Positions 1 through 11,584 of a stretch of 64,000 nucleotides of DNA are shown here, piece by piece. Source of the stretch: Tachypleus tridentatus (lineage: Eukaryota > Arthropoda > Merostomata > Xiphosura > Limulidae); NCBI RefSeq assembly GCF_004210375.1, contig NC_134833.1, forward strand, positions 145,320,127-145,384,126, given 5' to 3'. The notes under the pieces are model-generated. The model did not search any database and was not told where the DNA came from. It saw only the letters and a list, made by a program, of their open reading frames with translations. The translations under genes were made by a program, and so were the position numbers. Positions within the stretch are counted from its first letter, which is position 1. Each line of letters starts with the position of its first letter.

Positions 1-154
1 CTTCTGATTTTGAGCAATAACTCTGTCATAAGTATGCATTTTATACCACAGTTAGCGCCTTAAATTTTAATAAAACCAAACTTTACTAAAATTTCTTTTT
101 CAAGCACATTGTGTTACGTTATTAAAAGTATGAAATAAAACGGCATTTTTGGGC

Positions 155-436
155 ACAATTCTTTTTTTTTTTCAATTTCGCGCAAAGCTACTCGAGGGCT
201 ATCTGCACTAGCCGCCCCTAATTTAGCAGTGTAAGACTAGAGGGAAGGCAGCTAGTTATCACTACCCACCGCCAACTCTTGGGCTACTCTTTTACCAACG
301 AAATAGTAGGATTGACAGTCACATTATAACGCCCCCACGGCTAAAAGGGCGAGTATGTTTGGCGCGACGGTGGTGCGAACACGCGACCCTCAGATTACGA
401 GTCGGACGCCTTAACACGCTTGGCCATGCCGGGCCC
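155..436 (-). mobile_element. SINE-1 copy, tRNA-derived
   Basis: Full-length minus-strand copy of the window's main SINE: tRNA-like head with A-box (TGGCCAAG) and a decayed B-box, a body containing GTAAGACTAGAGGGAAGGCA in reverse, and a tail ending CGAAATTC plus A/C-rich DNA. Target duplication of TTTTGGGCRCAAT at 147-159 and 437-449 shows retroposition. Confidence 0.9.
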
Positions 437-449
437 TTTTGGGCGCAAT

Positions 450-2764
450 GAAAGATAACATCTTTATAAATAAATATAATAAAATAATTTTATAAAGACA
501 AGCAGGAATCGATATCTAAGAAACCTATGATAACAGAAAGTTTTAATGTTGCAAAAAGTATTAAAAGAACAAAGTCAAAAGTACAAAATGTAAGTAACTT
601 AATTTAAAATATTTTATCCCTACTTTGGTAAATCACTGTATTTTGTTAGTCTGAGCTAAAGTAGGGATAATTTTTCTTTAATTTTAAGTAACTATGTAGT
701 TTTGACTTTCTTGTTTCAATACATTTTGTTACATTAAAACTTGCTATATTACTATAACATGATTGTTATACATATGGATCCCTACTTTTCTTTATAAAAT
801 TATTTTTCTTAATTATACTTATTTGTTTCCTTTTTATTAACTATATTTTTGTGTATGAATAATTCAAAGCATGGGGTGCTTACACTCGATTACATTTTAT
901 GGTTCATCAGAATCTCCACCAATCTACTGTCAAATTTAATTATCTAACCAAAGTAACACTTCATTCGTTATATATACATATTAGATCCTTTCCGATCCAA
1001 GAAGGAAATCGTTGATATCCCAAACAGAAGAATTCTGTAAAAAAAGTAGATCAATAAGATACGCCATTTTTTCTGGATGCTTGTCTAGAAAAGTCGCTTA
1101 CTTACGTATATGAAACTTCGTTGAAATAGTCAAATTTTGGTTCACTCCCTAAACATTTATGTAGTAATATAGGTAGTTTTATAACTAAAACAAGCTTTAA
1201 TTTTGTTCAGCCAGTACTTTGAAATATTCATTGTTAATATTCAGATACTTTAAAGGTAATTTTAAACAGGCATTTTTTTTATGGCCGCCATTTTGTTTCA
1301 TCATCGTATCTATTATTGAGTAATTCTGCACTTAATGACGTTTTAGTCCACTAGTTTGAGAAACACAATTATAATCATCACGGCCAACAAATATTCTACC
1401 TTTCATTGTATTAAAATAACCGATGTTTTTCTCCTTATGTACTTCACTGTTTATATTTAAAATTAACGAGCTTTCAAATTACTTGTCGGCTGCCATATGA
1501 AAGTTTTTGTAATGTCCTTTACAGTATGTAGTCGAAAAAAAATCAATTGTTATATTTATGAAAAGTTTACAAAGTCTGTTTTATTCTAGTTTCATCTCTT
1601 TAGTATTTTATCACCAGTTTGATTTGCAATTTTTACTAGTAGCAAATGTATTCAATTGACCACTGTTGATACACTCTGAAGACTGGAGATTTTGAACAGC
1701 CGGTCAAAGAAATGCTCTTTCACAGCGACGTTCCTGTTATACAAACATTCACTATTAGATATTTTCAAATTCAAAAACATCATTGTTATTAGATATGATT
1801 TTGCAAATTCACCTTGATATAACTACAGTTGCACTTTCACGTGGCTCAAGCAAACCTTTGAAACATCACTTGTTTGGTTTACTTTGCAAGTAAGTTTTTT
1901 GTTCTACCGAACTGTTTAAGACAAATGTGGGACTAATGGGAGCTAACCAATGTAATATTTAAAAAGTATTGAATATTGCTATTATCGTTTACTTCGGTGT
2001 ATTTTTAAAAAAGATGATTCATCATGGCAGTTAAAATAATAATTACGTAAAACAAACTGTTTAAAATAAACCAATTTATTTTTGTTCATATATAATGACT
2101 TTAACTTGATGCCTAAAGTATATTGTATGTTGTTTGTCGCAAACGTTTACAGTGTTGATAATGAACGTTTAAAATATTTTTGTAAGTAGGTGGTTCAGTG
2201 GGTGAGTGGTTTTTAAAGTAATAAGAGTTAAAGCAGCGTTTAACATCTATAAATCAATGTGCTACGTCAGCAGCCAGGACAATGGAGACAAATATAACAA
2301 ATGTTCAGAGACAAGTCCTTCAGCTTTGTTGTTTAAAACACGCAATTAAAATAATATAAGAATTTGTGCTTACTGGAATTGCAAACTTCGCTGTTCTACA
2401 TTTATATTTAATATTGTGTTTAGAATTATGAATATTCAGAATTTCCAGAAAGTGTTGTTAAAATTCAGCTACATATATAACGATATATCGTTGTGCACCA
2501 TGATACGAGTGGACGCCAGACAAACCAAACTAAAAATCACGGTGAACTTTGAACGTATCCTGAAACAATGTGTTATAAGCTGTATTTTTATTATTATAAT
2601 ATAAACATTAGCTGAAGATACACGGTGTTAAGACTGCTGTAATTGTTGTTCTGTTTGTCAAACACAAATGTACACAATCACCTAACTGTCCTTTGCTCAT
2701 CGTAACTCGAATTTTATTGTTATAAGCTTTTTGACTCAAAATGATAAATCACAGACAAGTATAA
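450..2764. other. No gene seen
   Basis: AT-rich, with only short open frames lacking splice context or domains. No repeat family recognised. Confidence 0.6.
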
Positions 2765-3041
2765 GGCCCGGCATGGCCAGGTGGTTAAGGTACTCGACTC
2801 ATAATCCGAGGGCCACAGGTTCGAATTCCCGTTACACCAAACATGCTAGCCCTTTCAGCCGTGGATGCGTTATTACGTGACGGTCAATCCCACTATTCGT
2901 TGGTAAAAGAGTAGCCCAAGAGTTGACGGTGGATGGTGATGACTAGCTGCCTTCTCTCTAGTCTTACACTGTAAAATTAGGGACGGCTAGTGCAGATAGC
3001 CCTCGTATAGATGTGCACGAAATTCCAAACAAACCAAAACC
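2765..3041 (+). mobile_element. SINE-1 copy
   Basis: Plus-strand full-length copy; the head begins GGCCCGGCATGGCCAGG, the B-box GGTTCGAATTCCC is intact, and the tail ends CGAAATTCCAAACAAACC. The anticodon-loop position reads CTCATAA rather than the common CTCGTAA. Confidence 0.9.
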
Positions 3042-4975
3042 GAAAAATGTAATAATGTAGGCTTAGAATGATTTACAAATTTTGACGTTAAATTTTACAG
3101 TAAATTCGAGAAACAGATTATAAACATGAAAGACAATAAAGCACAGATTAATGTTGTTTCTTGTCAGTAGAATGTTTCGTCTCAGTTAGCGGTGAATGAG
3201 TCAATGGTTGTTTACAGTTACTTGATCAATCATTCATGAAACTATATGTTTATTTTCACGTTAATGAAGTGCAGTTAGCAAGGCTACAAACGTGACCTTC
3301 ACAGTATTTGAGCTTCTTAAAATGTTAACTAAGTTGTTATCGTTACGTGAACTGAACTTTGAATAATTTTCACCAGATAATTTAAAACAGCTCATCAACG
3401 AAGGATCAGCGTAACAATAAATGTTTGATTCAAACAAGTAAATAATATTGGAATAAAGTGGTGTATTTAACGAGTTACATGAACGGATTTCATTAGTCAA
3501 CCACAGGTCACGTGCATAAGCTCTGATCGATATCAATTTTTGAAATTAAAATATCGATAGAAAAACATATTGTGTTTGTAAAACTGTTGTAAAATAGTCA
3601 CATATAACACAATATGTTTCACTAGATATGTATCACTTAGTGTAGTCAGTTAATTGTTAAAAAAAAATTTTTATAAACCTCAGATTTATAGGAAATGATT
3701 TAATTATTACCAAACAACTCAAGTAGCAATATAGTGTGTGAACAGCTTGTAAAGTTGCTGTTGAAAACAAAAGTAAAACGTAAATATTATGCATTCTGCT
3801 ATTTACAAGAAAATAAATTTGAAAGATTGAAACTCACATGCAATGACTAAACAACCAGACGACTCCGTATGTCAACAGGAGTTGTTTGTGTTTCTGTTGT
3901 TGATGTTTCAATCTCAAACCAGTCAGCATCTTGGTGACTCAACTTAAGAATCTTTTAGTGTAAAGATAGATCCGTGTCAACACCTGGCAGATGGCGTTTG
4001 AGGCAGTTTTTTTTTTTTTTCTGCATTAATCACAAGATAAAAGTAGTAACTGAGCAGATGTTCTTATAGAATATCATTTGGATGTCCTGGTTTTGTTACA
4101 AGCTAACGAAACAAAATGTTTATATTGTAAAATTAGTATCCCTGAAAATCGGAATTAAAAAAGAAAGTTGCTTAATGAAAATAGGATATTATTTACAAAT
4201 GTTCAAATATTTAAGTGATTTTTTTCGCAAATATTAGGCCTATCAAAATATAACAATTCGCCAGTTTTCGAAGTCTTAAGCTGTAACCTAATAAATATTT
4301 GATATAAGTACTTTTAAAAAAATATTGTCTTAGTGTATTCATCTTCATATTAAGTCACGTGTATGTTTCGAAGCAAAACTACACAACGATAAGCTATCTG
4401 CAACCTGTCCTATACAAGTAATCGTGCACCGTTAACGTATCGCTGACTCACTGGAGGGTGCTGCGTTTCTCAATACCTTATTGAATTATATATACTTTGT
4501 TTTCATTAGGACTAAACTGAATTATAATGCTTAACATAATATTGTATAAATATGTTTTTTTTTTTATTTATTACGTCAACCGATATGTATCGTTTAGACA
4601 CTAGGAAACAAATTTCTGAAAATAGAAACTTGCGATCTCTTTCTTACGTCATGCGATAAACTGTGACGTTTACAAAACACCGTCACGTGTTCATTTCCCA
4701 TGTTCATATCGTTGAAGCTCAGTTGTACTTTCCGAGAAAACTCGAGCTCAATACACCCTTATCACAATCCATGTGTTAAGGCAGAGTAACCGAGACAACC
4801 AACATGGCGCTTCCGGTACGAACATCTTTGCATATAAGCACATGCGAGGGTAGTAAGTAACACATAAATTCCTTTTGGAACTGTAAACAAAGAGCATTAT
4901 GTATGAATAATATATTCAGCTGTCCAGCCGTAATGTTTTTAGTACTTTTCGCTTCCGGCGGAATCCATATATAGT
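3042..4975. other. No gene seen
   Basis: Unique-looking AT-rich sequence; the small open frames (for example 3261-3536) show no domain, signal or exon context. Confidence 0.6.
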
Positions 4976-5208
4976 GGGTTCGGTATGACCAGGTGGTAAA
5001 GGTACTCGACTCGTAGTCCGAGGGTTGCAGGTTTGAGTCCCCGTCACATCAAACATGCTCGCCCTTTCAGCCGTGGGGGCGTTATAAGTGATGGTCAATT
5101 CCACTATTCGTTGGTAAGAGAGTAGCCCAAAAGATGGCGGTGAGTGGTAATGATTAGCTGTCTTCCCACTAGTCTTACACTGCTTAATTCGAAATTTAAA
5201 AAACAAGC
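4976..5208 (+). mobile_element. SINE-1 copy with internal deletion
   Basis: Head is diverged (GGTTCGGTATGACCAGG), and the segment between TTACACTGCT and CGAAATT is deleted, removing the conserved GGGACGGCTAGC block. Confidence 0.85.
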
Positions 5209-5549
5209 AAAACAACTTCTAAAAGTTGGTATTTGTGAAACAGTGAACGTTTGTGGTTTCAGTGTCATTCCTACACTTACAGTTGTATTTTGAAGTTACG
5301 CATTCGAACTGTGATAATCAATTTCGACATCCAGAAATCTATCACAAAATTCGCTAGCTTCCTCTGGTAAAATATATCCCAGTTTAAGTATTGAAATAAA
5401 TTTATCACGTTATTAATTCTTTTTTTTAATACATCACTAATTATCGATCTAAAACGAAGACCGGTTGTATTCCAAGAGATATTTTGTTGAAATATATTTA
5501 ATAGCGCCTGAATATAACAATTGAAACTTGTATTTTAGTGAAACAAGTT

Positions 5550-5817
5550 TGTTTGTTCGTTTTTTTTAGTTTCGCACAAAGCTACTCGCAGGCTATATGT
5601 GCTAGCCGTCCCTAATTTAGTAGTGTAAGACTAGAGGGAAGGCAGCTAGTCATCACCACCCACCGCCGACTCTTTTACCAACGAATAGTGGGATTGACCG
5701 TCACATTATAACGCCCCCACGGCTGAAAGGGCGAGCATGTTTAGCGCGACGGGGATGCGAACCCTCGACCCTCAGATTATGAGTCGCGCGCCTTAACACG
5801 CTTGGGCATGCCGGGCC
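5550..5817 (-). mobile_element. SINE-1 copy
   Basis: Full-length minus-strand copy ending at GCATGCCGGGCC. Short target duplication of about 10 bp (TTTAGTGAAA) on both sides. Confidence 0.88.
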
Positions 5818-6441
5818 ATTTAGTGAAAAAAGACGGAATAATAGAGGGCGTACAAACTGAAGCTGCTTATGACAGATATAAAAATTATTATATTCGGTAC
5901 CTCATTATTCGTAGCTCTGGCTTTTATCCGTATAAACATCATTAAAGACACAGTGTATGCCATCTTAAAATCAACACTTTTAATAATATTTTTATTAGTG
6001 CAAAGACAGTTGTTATTAAATCATCAAAATATAAACTTGTTGTTTTGAACTTTGCATTTGTTGCGTTTGGTTATGAAGGACAGAAACCAAAGTACAGTGC
6101 CATGAAGAAAATCTCCAAATATTCGATTATTAGAGTTGTAACCGGCTGAAAATCGCTAAACTAGTCGGATCTGTATAGGTAAAGATTTCCATCACGATTT
6201 TAATTTTTTGCGTAACTGGTTAATTGAAAATATTTAGTTTGTAAAAAAAAATAAAAAAATAATTCGATCTAATTATGAATTGTAAACATCTTTTGAAAAA
6301 ATATATTAAATTTTAACTAAGTTTTAAATTGTAAATATTTGTTTCAAATTTTTTTTTAAATCTTACTTTAAGGTCTAGTCGTTTGTTGATATTTTATTAT
6401 TCTTTGGAATAACATAAAAATTCCTATTGTGGCTCATTCGT

Positions 6442-6678
6442 CGAGTAGTTTGGTTTGAATTTCGCTAGTTGTCCCTAAATTAGCAGTGTAAGACTAGAGG
6501 AAAAGGCAGCTAGTCTTCACTACCCTCCGCCAACTCTTTTACCAACGAATAGTGGGATTAACCGTTACTTTATAACGTCCCACGGCTGAAAGGGCGAGCA
6601 TGTTTGGTGTGACGGGAATTCGTACCCGCGACCCTCGGATTACGAGTCGAATGCCTCAACCACTTGGCCACGTCGGGC
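6442..6678 (-). mobile_element. SINE-1 copy, shortened tail
   Basis: Minus-strand copy with the tail shortened (lacks the CAAAGCTACTCGAGGGCTATC block). Target duplication CTCATTCGT at 6433-6441 and 6679-6687. Confidence 0.88.
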
Positions 6679-7155
6679 CTCATTCGTTGAAATTCAAATA
6701 TTGTTTTCTCTAAGTCACTATGGCTGATAATTATAGCCTGATCAACAAAGATGTTTTTTATAAAACTTTTAATTCACGAAAAACACAATGCGAAGCAATT
6801 TCAAACAGTGTACACGCTTTAAAACAAATTTTATCATTGTATTTGTTGCTATGGTACTTCTAAATTAAACATACGAGTAAACAGTTTAACCACACGTGTA
6901 TAAGTATTAATACTCCTTTCTCTTAAAGGGTTAAAATTGTTTTCTTTTAATGCGATACCCAACTTTAATTAATTAATACTGTAGTTATGGTAACATTTCA
7001 TATGAACTAGCCTCTTGGTCCCAGTCCACATTTGAAAAACAAATTACTGTCTGGAACAGGTATACATAAGCATTTGATTTAAAACAAAAAACTGCAGCAT
7101 ATTTCATTTTTTCTTCAAACTAATTCATATGATAACACGTATGATATGACGTAAT

Positions 7156-7367
7156 TGTTTGTTTGAGTTTAAATTTTGCACAAAGCTACTCGAGGGCTAT
7201 CTGTGCTAGCCGTCACTAATTTAGCAGTGTAAGACTAGAAGGAAGGCAGCTAGTCATCACCACTCACCGCCAATCTTGGGCTACTCTTTAACAACGAATA
7301 GTGCGATTGAACGTCACATTATCACGCCCCCATGGCTGAAAGGGCGAGCATGTTTGGCGCGACGGGG
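7156..7367 (-). mobile_element. SINE-1 copy lacking the tRNA head
   Basis: Minus-strand copy that stops at GCGCGACGGGG, so most of the tRNA-like head including both Pol III boxes is absent. It is still flanked by an 11-bp target duplication TATGACGTAAT (7145-7155 and 7368-7378), so it inserted already truncated. Confidence 0.88.
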
Positions 7368-7646
7368 TATGACGTAATCCTTCATTTCTTAACGGCTAAG
7401 AACCTTAACAGAAGTAAGCGCCAAAGTCTCCTACTGTTTTAGTATTACCCAGGACTAGAGGCAATGGAAGAACAAGTCTTACAGTTTTAGAATTACATTC
7501 ATCCAAAAGAAAATAATAATGAAAAGCGAAAATCCATTTAAAGGATGAGGCAATAATAATAAAATCATTATATTTTTATTTAATATTATAATAAAAAATA
7601 ATAATAACATTACAGCATTACATATATATTTTTGGTAACAGTTTTG

Positions 7647-7925
7647 GGGCCTGGCATGGCCAAGCGCGTAAGGCGTGTGACTCGTAATCCGAGGGTCGCA
7701 GGTTTGCGCCCGCGTCACGCTAAACATGCTCGCCCTCCCAGCCGTGGGGGCGTATAATGTGACGGTCAATCCCACTTTTCGTTGGTAAAAGAGTAGCCCA
7801 AGAGTTGGCGGTGGGTGGTGATGACTAGCTGCCTTCCCTCCAGTCTTACACTGCTAAATTAGGGACGGCTAGCACAGATAGCCCTCGAGTAGCTTTGTGC
7901 GAAACTAAAAAAAACGAACAAACAA
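7647..7925 (+). mobile_element. SINE-1 copy
   Basis: Full-length plus-strand copy with perfect 12-bp target duplication GGTAACAGTTTT at 7634-7645 and 7926-7937. Confidence 0.92.
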
Positions 7926-8049
7926 GGTAACAGTTTTAATTCATAAAATAGTTCCATCAAAAGCATAAACCATTTTTTTATTTATTTATTAATGTAACCT
8001 TATTATCAACATTTAAAAAAATATTTCTAAAACTAAATTTATTTATGTG

Positions 8050-8345
8050 TTATAGAAATCGGGGTCACGTGTAGAGTTATGGGCTGTTAATCGAAAGGTC
8101 CGAGATGTCATGTCACTAATTGTACACCGCACTCTGATCTGTGGGTACATTACAAAAAGTGGTAATAATCCATCCCAGAATGCGGCTCATCAAAGAGTCA
8201 GATTAAACCCTTATGGAGGTAGGTGAAGGAAAGTGCTGATTGGTAGCTCTCTCTCTGAAGAGTGGTTCTCTAAATTCCTTGTTTAAGCAGATGCATACGA
8301 GTCGTGCTGAGGTGGAAAGTTAGGTTTATAAGAATAAACCGTCTG
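8050..8345 (+). repeat. tRNA-Asn-like dispersed repeat
   Basis: The stretch at 8060-8110 reads GGGTCACGTGTAGAGTTATG, then GGGCTGTTAATCGAAAGGTC, which resembles the anticodon arm of tRNA-Asn (GTT). The B-box is decayed. The unique-looking body after it, to about 8345, may belong to the same SINE but I could not confirm its end. Confidence 0.4.
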
Positions 8346-8439
8346 TTTGTGTTGCTTCATTCTAGTAGTAGGCTGTATGATTCATTAGTATAAATCAAAT
8401 ATTTAAAAACAATTATTATTTACTATAACACCGCTTTCC

Positions 8440-9420
8440 TTAAATTATGTTACACTAGGTCTTACCGACACTCTAATGGCCATGTCTCGCGTTCAAGAAA
8501 CACTAAATAATGTCACAAGCTGGAGCAACAGGTGGAGAGTAGTTTTAAGTCCAACAAAAACGCAAGAAATAACTTTTTATAGGAAATTAAAAAGACACAT
8601 GAGCAAGCACATCACATTCCTTGTCATTACTTTCGACTCAAGACTAACATGGAAAAAACACGTTAACAACATACACCTATCCATCAGAAAACGCATTTCA
8701 CATTTAATAACCATATCTAGCAGACATTGAAACTGCTCACCAGAGACTATCATCCAAATATACAAGGTTTACATCCGTCTGTTAATAGAATATGGATGTC
8801 AAGTCACACATAATACGTCTAACAATAAACTACAGAAAATCCAAGTACAACAAAATAAAATATTAAGAGCAGCAAACAGACTACCATCATACACACCTGT
8901 AAACTATATACACCAAATCAGTAACTTACCAACTCTTAGAAACAGGCTCACAGAAATGTCATATTAATATTATTTAAAAGCAGAACACAGAAGTCAACTA
9001 ACTGTATCATTATTTAAATTATCCAGTGCACCTACAAAATACATTTCACCATATAACATTTCATCAATCACAAATCACTCAACAAAAAACATAATCACAG
9101 ATAAGGTAAATTCATGTTTATATTTATTTCTTTTTCAGATTCGGGCACAGGACAGGTAAAACTTTCGGCGCCTGTTCTGTGAAAGTGAGTTTTCTCGGGG
9201 CATTTCAGTTTCCCTCCACATCCAAATCTCAGGCATGAGATCTTTAGATCCCAGCCTAGGCAACACTATTGCCCAGCCCTGAATCGGGTCGTTTTACGTT
9301 GACATCTGCTTGTCGAGCTCTGGCCTGGCTCACTTCTTCGGTACCGTCTCTGTTTCGCTCTTTCTCACCCGTTAATTTTATAATGCCCCATCGCACTTCA
9401 TCACCTCAAACAAGTAAAAA
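8440..9420 (+). mobile_element. Jockey-like LINE, 3' part of reverse transcriptase and UTR
   Basis: Plus-strand translation contains TLMAMSRVQETLNNVTSWSN, then RLTWKKHVNNI and, past one stop, YKVYIRLLIEYGCQV and LRAANRLPSYTPVNYI. This order (connection domain, SRLTWxxH, VRPxxEYG, IQNxxLR) is that of jockey-superfamily reverse transcriptases after the catalytic palm, so only the last third remains. In-frame stops at about 8727 and 8965 show that it is dead. The GC-richer stretch 9130-9420 directly downstream is probably its 3' UTR. Confidence 0.75.
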
Positions 9421-10570
9421 TTAAATATAGGCAAATTTTCAAGTACAGGTAAATAATCTCTCACGTAAAGGGACGAAGAAGAACCACAACGTTCCTGATC
9501 ACCCCAGTTGGGGAGGGAATTCTTGAAACTTCTCTCTCTATAAACTAAACCCCTGCCAAGTTCGTTTGCGTTTTACCGACACTACTAATAAACTGTGTTA
9601 TTAAAATGGAGGACTTTATAGAAGGGATACCAATTTTGTGTTCGCTATTTTCTTTAATGCTACTAGAAAACGTTATTCTGAAAGATAGTATTATCAGCAA
9701 AAAGTTCTGTTGTTATGCCTAAAATATCCGTTACTTGAGAATTTGCAGAAGATTAAACGACATTTATTCAGTGTTTAGGTCAAAGTATGTGATACTTAAA
9801 CCCTCTTAATTTATGTTTCGTAAACTGTTATTTTCTTTCAAAAATGAAAAGTAAAACCTTAGCTTTCACTCGCATGAATGTACGCACGCACATCATTTTA
9901 ACAGAAGTAAATGAAAGGCAAGGTAAATACACTTTTTTACACATTTTGTACAATAACTTTTTTGAAAGCTCTACATAGTTTTAAAAAAATGTAACGTTAC
10001 GTCTTCGAAAAACATTTTAACTTTATTTATTGACAGTATTAAGTGCAATTAAGTTTATCCCTAACTAAACTAAAGCAGAAAATGTATACAAGTTACAGAG
10101 TTGATTTATCTCTACCGTACATTGGTTGTATTTAAGAAAGGCTTAACTAATGTTAGGCCTAAGTCAAGTGGACTTTAAAAAATTTCGGTTTTTGCGAATA
10201 TAATTCCTTCTTATTATACTAGAATGCAGTATTTTAAAAAGTACCGCTACAATAAAGATTCTAACTTGACTTAAAATCCATTGCATGTTTCTTATAGTTA
10301 TTAAGCATTAACAGTTTGTATCAATTGAATAAACAACACCTGTTGAGTTAAAATCCTCTATATCTTGTGCAGTTAAAAGATTCACAGCAGATATTTCTGA
10401 TCATAATTTGACCAAAATAAGTCACTTTAACTGAATTTTATAACTTGGCATTCTCTTTAATCAGTATCATTTATATGTAGGTGTAATTAAATCATACCAG
10501 CGCCAATAACAATACTAATTTCTGACTACAAATATGTATATTTAACTGAAAGACAGTTGGGCTAACTATC
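9421..10570. other. No gene seen
   Basis: AT-rich sequence between the jockey-like LINE and the Penelope-like terminus. Nothing recognised. Confidence 0.6.
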
Positions 10571-10735
10571 GTGTCTCAGGATGGCTTGTATGGGTATTAA
10601 CACGTTTACTAACAACTTTACTCTTTGTTAACCTGAAGAGACATTTTTCTCCGATTTATTACTAAAAGAGTTAATACCCATACCAGCTGTCCTGAGATAC
10701 ATTTTTTACTTCAAGTGGGTTTCTTGTCATCGTGA
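10571..10735. mobile_element. Paired inverted Penelope-like terminus, no body
   Basis: Two arms (10571-10601 and 10670-10700) form a near-perfect inverted repeat with the outer sequence GTGTCTCAG and inner GGGTATTAAC. The same arms bound the Penelope-like element at 18008-19925. Here only about 70 bases separate them, so this is two element ends joined head to head without any coding body. It lies just past the predicted ACBD3 3' end. Confidence 0.6.
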
Positions 10736-10832
10736 AGTAACTATTGTTTATTGAAGATAGTGTGAACTTAAGAAGTAATAACAGTAAATCCAACTGGTTG
10801 AAGCACAATGAAGCAAATAATTTTTAATTTTT

Positions 10833-10838
10833 TTTATT
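10833..10838 (-). terminator. Candidate ACBD3 poly(A) signal
   Basis: AATAAA on the minus strand, about 520 nt past the ACBD3 stop codon. A second AATAAA lies at 10747-10752. Neither is confirmed; the intervening sequence is AT-rich with no other feature. Confidence 0.4.
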
Positions 10839-11357
10839 ACACTTTGTATGGCAATCCTGCAATAGATACACATGAACACTAAACAACTGCTAGCGATATG
10901 TTGAGACTTAGAAATTGTTACAATAAACACAACAAAATTTCTTAGAAATGAGAAACCTAATCACTATAATGACACCACTTGCAGACAATTTTTAGGTGAG
11001 CCCAATGAAATAATTTGGAGTACAAAGCATTCATAGAATATACAGAAGTTACTTTACCATAAATATTTTCTTAGCACATAGCTCTGAATGAATATTCTTG
11101 CTTTTCTAACTAAGGTAAAATATAACATATTTGTACACCCAACATACTTACTATTCTATCCATTATCCCATTCAGTCATTACTTGGAGTTACACCTACAC
11201 ATTGTACTCCACAGGCAAAATGTAACTTACAAAAGATGAAATAAACTGAAGTGTTACATCAACACATGTGAAGCTTCATGTGAAAAACCAGCATGGATGT
11301 TTTCTGCTCGAAACAGTCTGGAACTCTCAATCTGCTCCACGAGTTTATGTCTTACTC

Positions 11358-11584
11358 TCAGTGTGTATAATATACACGGTAATATAAGGTTTTTGATCGC
11401 CACAGGGAATACGAATTATCAAACTTAAGCTGATAAACCCCTTGCCCTGCGTACATGTGACTTCCTGCATATACTTCCTCGTGACAGTCTCGTCTATACA
11501 CGGGGATGATGATACTGAGGGGTGGTTGGTCACGAGGATTGGTTCCTTTTTCCAAAGCTGTTAAATTATTCTGCTGATCTGCAT
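11358..11584 (-). CDS. ACBD3: ACBD3 exon 8 (end of GOLD domain and stop)
   Basis: 227 nt including the stop. The acceptor TATATGTAG|ATGCAG keeps the frame open through a short polar insert ([20 protein letters not shown]) into [20 protein letters not shown] and [19 protein letters not shown], the conserved C-terminus of ACBD3. Confidence 0.95.

Noticed and set aside
2765..2840. tRNA gene at the SINE-1 heads
   Set aside because: The A- and B-boxes are present, but the anticodon stem does not pair properly, the acceptor stem cannot close, and the sequence always continues into the SINE body with a target duplication.
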